NCBI GenBank assembly: GCA_946902875.1
Contig: OX336345.1
Location: 2,945,395 to 3,009,394, forward strand
Source: Nematopogon swammerdamellus
Lineage: Eukaryota; Arthropoda; Insecta; Lepidoptera; Adelidae
Reading direction: 5' to 3'
Length of the DNA stretch: 64,000 nt
In this document: positions 62,691-64,000 of the stretch, piece by piece
Numbering within the stretch: position 1 is the first letter of the stretch
Layout: every line of letters begins with the position of its first letter
The notes under the pieces: model-generated
Told to the model about the DNA's origin: nothing
Database searches by the model: none
What the model saw: only the letters and a program-made list of their open reading frames with translations
Made by a program: the position numbers and the translations under genes

Positions 62691-62956
62691 AATGAAACAA
62701 AAATAAAAATTCATTATTTATTTCGAAATGCGGTAAAACCGTAATTTAACGAACAGTTTTTTACCCATCCGCATAATAATTAATAACGAATACAATTTTT
62801 TATTTAAATTATTATTTAAAACCGATTGATAAGACTAGAAACACATTGTAATGGACTGTGACCTTTAACATTGATTCGTTAAAAATAACAACTACTTTCG
62901 CAAGAATTATGCGACTTCATTCATGAAGATGCAGCTTAGCAACAGATCGAAAATTT

Positions 62957-63060
62957 GGAGATAATATGTAACGGCCCGGTGGTGTAGATGGTTATCGCAT
63001 TGGCGGCTCAAGCCAGAGACCCAGGTTCAAATCCTGGCCGGGATGTATTTTTTCCAATTA
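62957..63060 (+). mobile_element. SINE-D (tRNA-like unit)
   Basis: TTTGGAGATAATATGTAACG, then GGCCCGGTGGTGTAGATGGT, TATCGCATTGGCGGCTCAAG, B-box CAGGTTCAAATCCTGGCCGG, and a Pol III-terminator-like TTTTTT. The anticodon loop reads GGCTCAA and lacks the invariant T33, so it is not a functional tRNA gene. Confidence 0.65.
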
Positions 63061-63149
63061 TTTTCGATTTGCATTTTCTAATAAAAACAAAAATAATAAA
63101 CAACTACTTTAGTTAATTTTTATTTAAAAATATAAATTCATATAATTAA

Positions 63150-63330
63150 CTTAACGACTGAAACGGCTATGTAAATAATTTGTGTTTTCCTTCCAGTTCA
63201 GTGTAGCCGGCACGATTGAAGGAAAGCACTAACATGCCACCTAGTTCACCCGGTTTTATGGGCTGACATCATGGTTATTGTAGGTGATGTAGCCCACCAT
63301 GTCAGTTTCCATAAAAATAAAAAAAACTCA
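63150..63330 (+). mobile_element. SINE-A, body and tail
   Basis: CGACTGAAACGGCTATGTAA to GTCAGTTTCCATAAAAATAA. Headless. Confidence 0.85.
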
Positions 63331-63509
63331 TTTATTTTTACCAGACTGCGCAAAGCAAATAGGAGGGCAATATAGTTTACTTTCGTTAAGCCTTGATTAT
63401 TTCTTTGTTAATAAATAATTTCATACAGACCTAAACTAACGTGTAGGTACCACTACAAAATGTTTCGGCAAAAATTCATTACCGACCCAGTTCGAGATAA
63501 AGCTGTGTC

Positions 63510-63600
63510 ATCGGCCGACTGTGGTGAAGTTGGCAACGCGATGGCGGCTAATGCCACAGACCCAGGTTCAAATCCTGGTCGGGTGCACATTTTTTCGCTT
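63510..63600 (+). mobile_element. SINE-D (tRNA-like unit)
   Basis: GCCGACTGTGGTGAAGTTGG, ATGGCGGCTAATGCCACAGA, B-box CAGGTTCAAATCCTGGTCGG, then CACATTTTTTCGCTTTGCAT. The 3' flank CGCTTTGCATTT is similar to CGATTTGCATTT after the copy at 62957, so the unit extends past the tRNA-like part. Confidence 0.6.
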
Positions 63601-64000
63601 TGCATTTAACTAATAAAACTGTAAAGTATGTTATTAAGTTATTACCTATATGCCACTTAGTACTAAAATACGAAGAATTGTAATCATTACTGTTTCACTG
63701 CATTACTCTTGTAATTAATATCTTGACATAGGTATCAATTTTCAAAAAAACTTTCTTAGGGAACTAGTTTTTGAGTTATTAAAATTTAGCCACAAAAAGT
63801 GGATGACCATGAGCCGTCGGAATTACCCATTAGGTTGAATGTAATTTTAATACGTTTTAATTGATTTTTTTTTGTCTTGTGTTAATCCAGAGCAAAATAA
63901 GTTGCATTATTCATTTGTCACAGTCTGTCAGCTCGGTCAACGAACTTTTAAGCGCTTAGTGGTCGGTGTTTAAGGCCCTGTCAACCCGTATTCACCCGTT
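63601..64000. other. No gene seen
   Basis: AT-rich right edge of the window with no recognisable repeat or coding signal. Confidence 0.4.

Noticed and set aside
62976..63048. Functional tRNA gene
   Set aside because: The anticodon loop lacks T33 and the acceptor stem mispairs; several similar copies with shared flanks indicate a retroposed family. The same holds for the heads of SINE-A, SINE-B and SINE-C.

Overview
This is a stretch of insect nuclear genome, almost certainly from a moth or butterfly (inference). It holds two split protein-coding genes on the minus strand inside a dense, nested field of SINEs, LINE 3' ends, MITEs, hAT-like and P-like elements. Nothing in it is bacterial: there are no operons, ribosome binding sites or CRISPR arrays. 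The lepidopteran reading rests on the repeat tails, the type of cuticle protein gene and the base composition, because no database search was possible.

Gene 1 (minus strand) encodes a secreted chitin-binding cuticular protein. The large exon (2723-3781) begins in phase 0 inside a hydrophobic signal peptide. A 15-bp first coding exon, MKSFA followed by a GTGAGT donor, lies at 19405-19419 directly below a GC-rich promoter with a TATA box. Joined, they give MKSFAILALLAVAVSA as a complete signal peptide and a protein of about 357 residues. The roughly 15.6-kb intron between them is almost entirely transposon-derived.

Gene 2 (minus strand, exons from 46949 down to 41866) encodes a solute carrier of the SLC22 organic cation/carnitine type in the major facilitator superfamily. 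Six exons join in phase and give about 553 residues with the family signatures. The start codon exon is not located. A possible extra upstream exon lies at 51075-51210, and a GC-rich stretch at 50600-50830 could be a promoter.

The rest is repeats. For reference I use neutral names. SINE-A has a chimeric tRNA/5S rRNA head and a tail ending in CCATAAAAA. SINE-B has a tRNA-type head and a body related to SINE-A. SINE-C has a tRNA head and a GTTGACTGG tail, SINE-D is a short tRNA-like unit. Element E is the TAGGGTTCCGTA family with internal CTGT repeats. Element F is a 320-bp unit with a conserved hairpin. Element L begins CTAGCTGTGCCCGCGGCTCC. LINE-J is a Jockey/CR1-like reverse transcriptase C-terminus. 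Several DNA transposons have intact target-site duplications: three hAT-like elements (8089-9146, 20732-21174, 40830-41253), a P-like element that keeps a THAP exon (54201-54515), a mariner-like relic (35381-35970), and TA-flanked MITEs.

Layout: 1-2400 satellite and low-complexity DNA; 2500-3781 cuticle gene 3' exon; 3782-19404 its transposon-filled intron; 19405-19640 its first exon and promoter; 19700-41360 intergenic repeats, including two minisatellites and a GC-rich retroelement fragment; 41866-51210 the transporter gene and its 5' region; 51211-64000 intergenic repeats.
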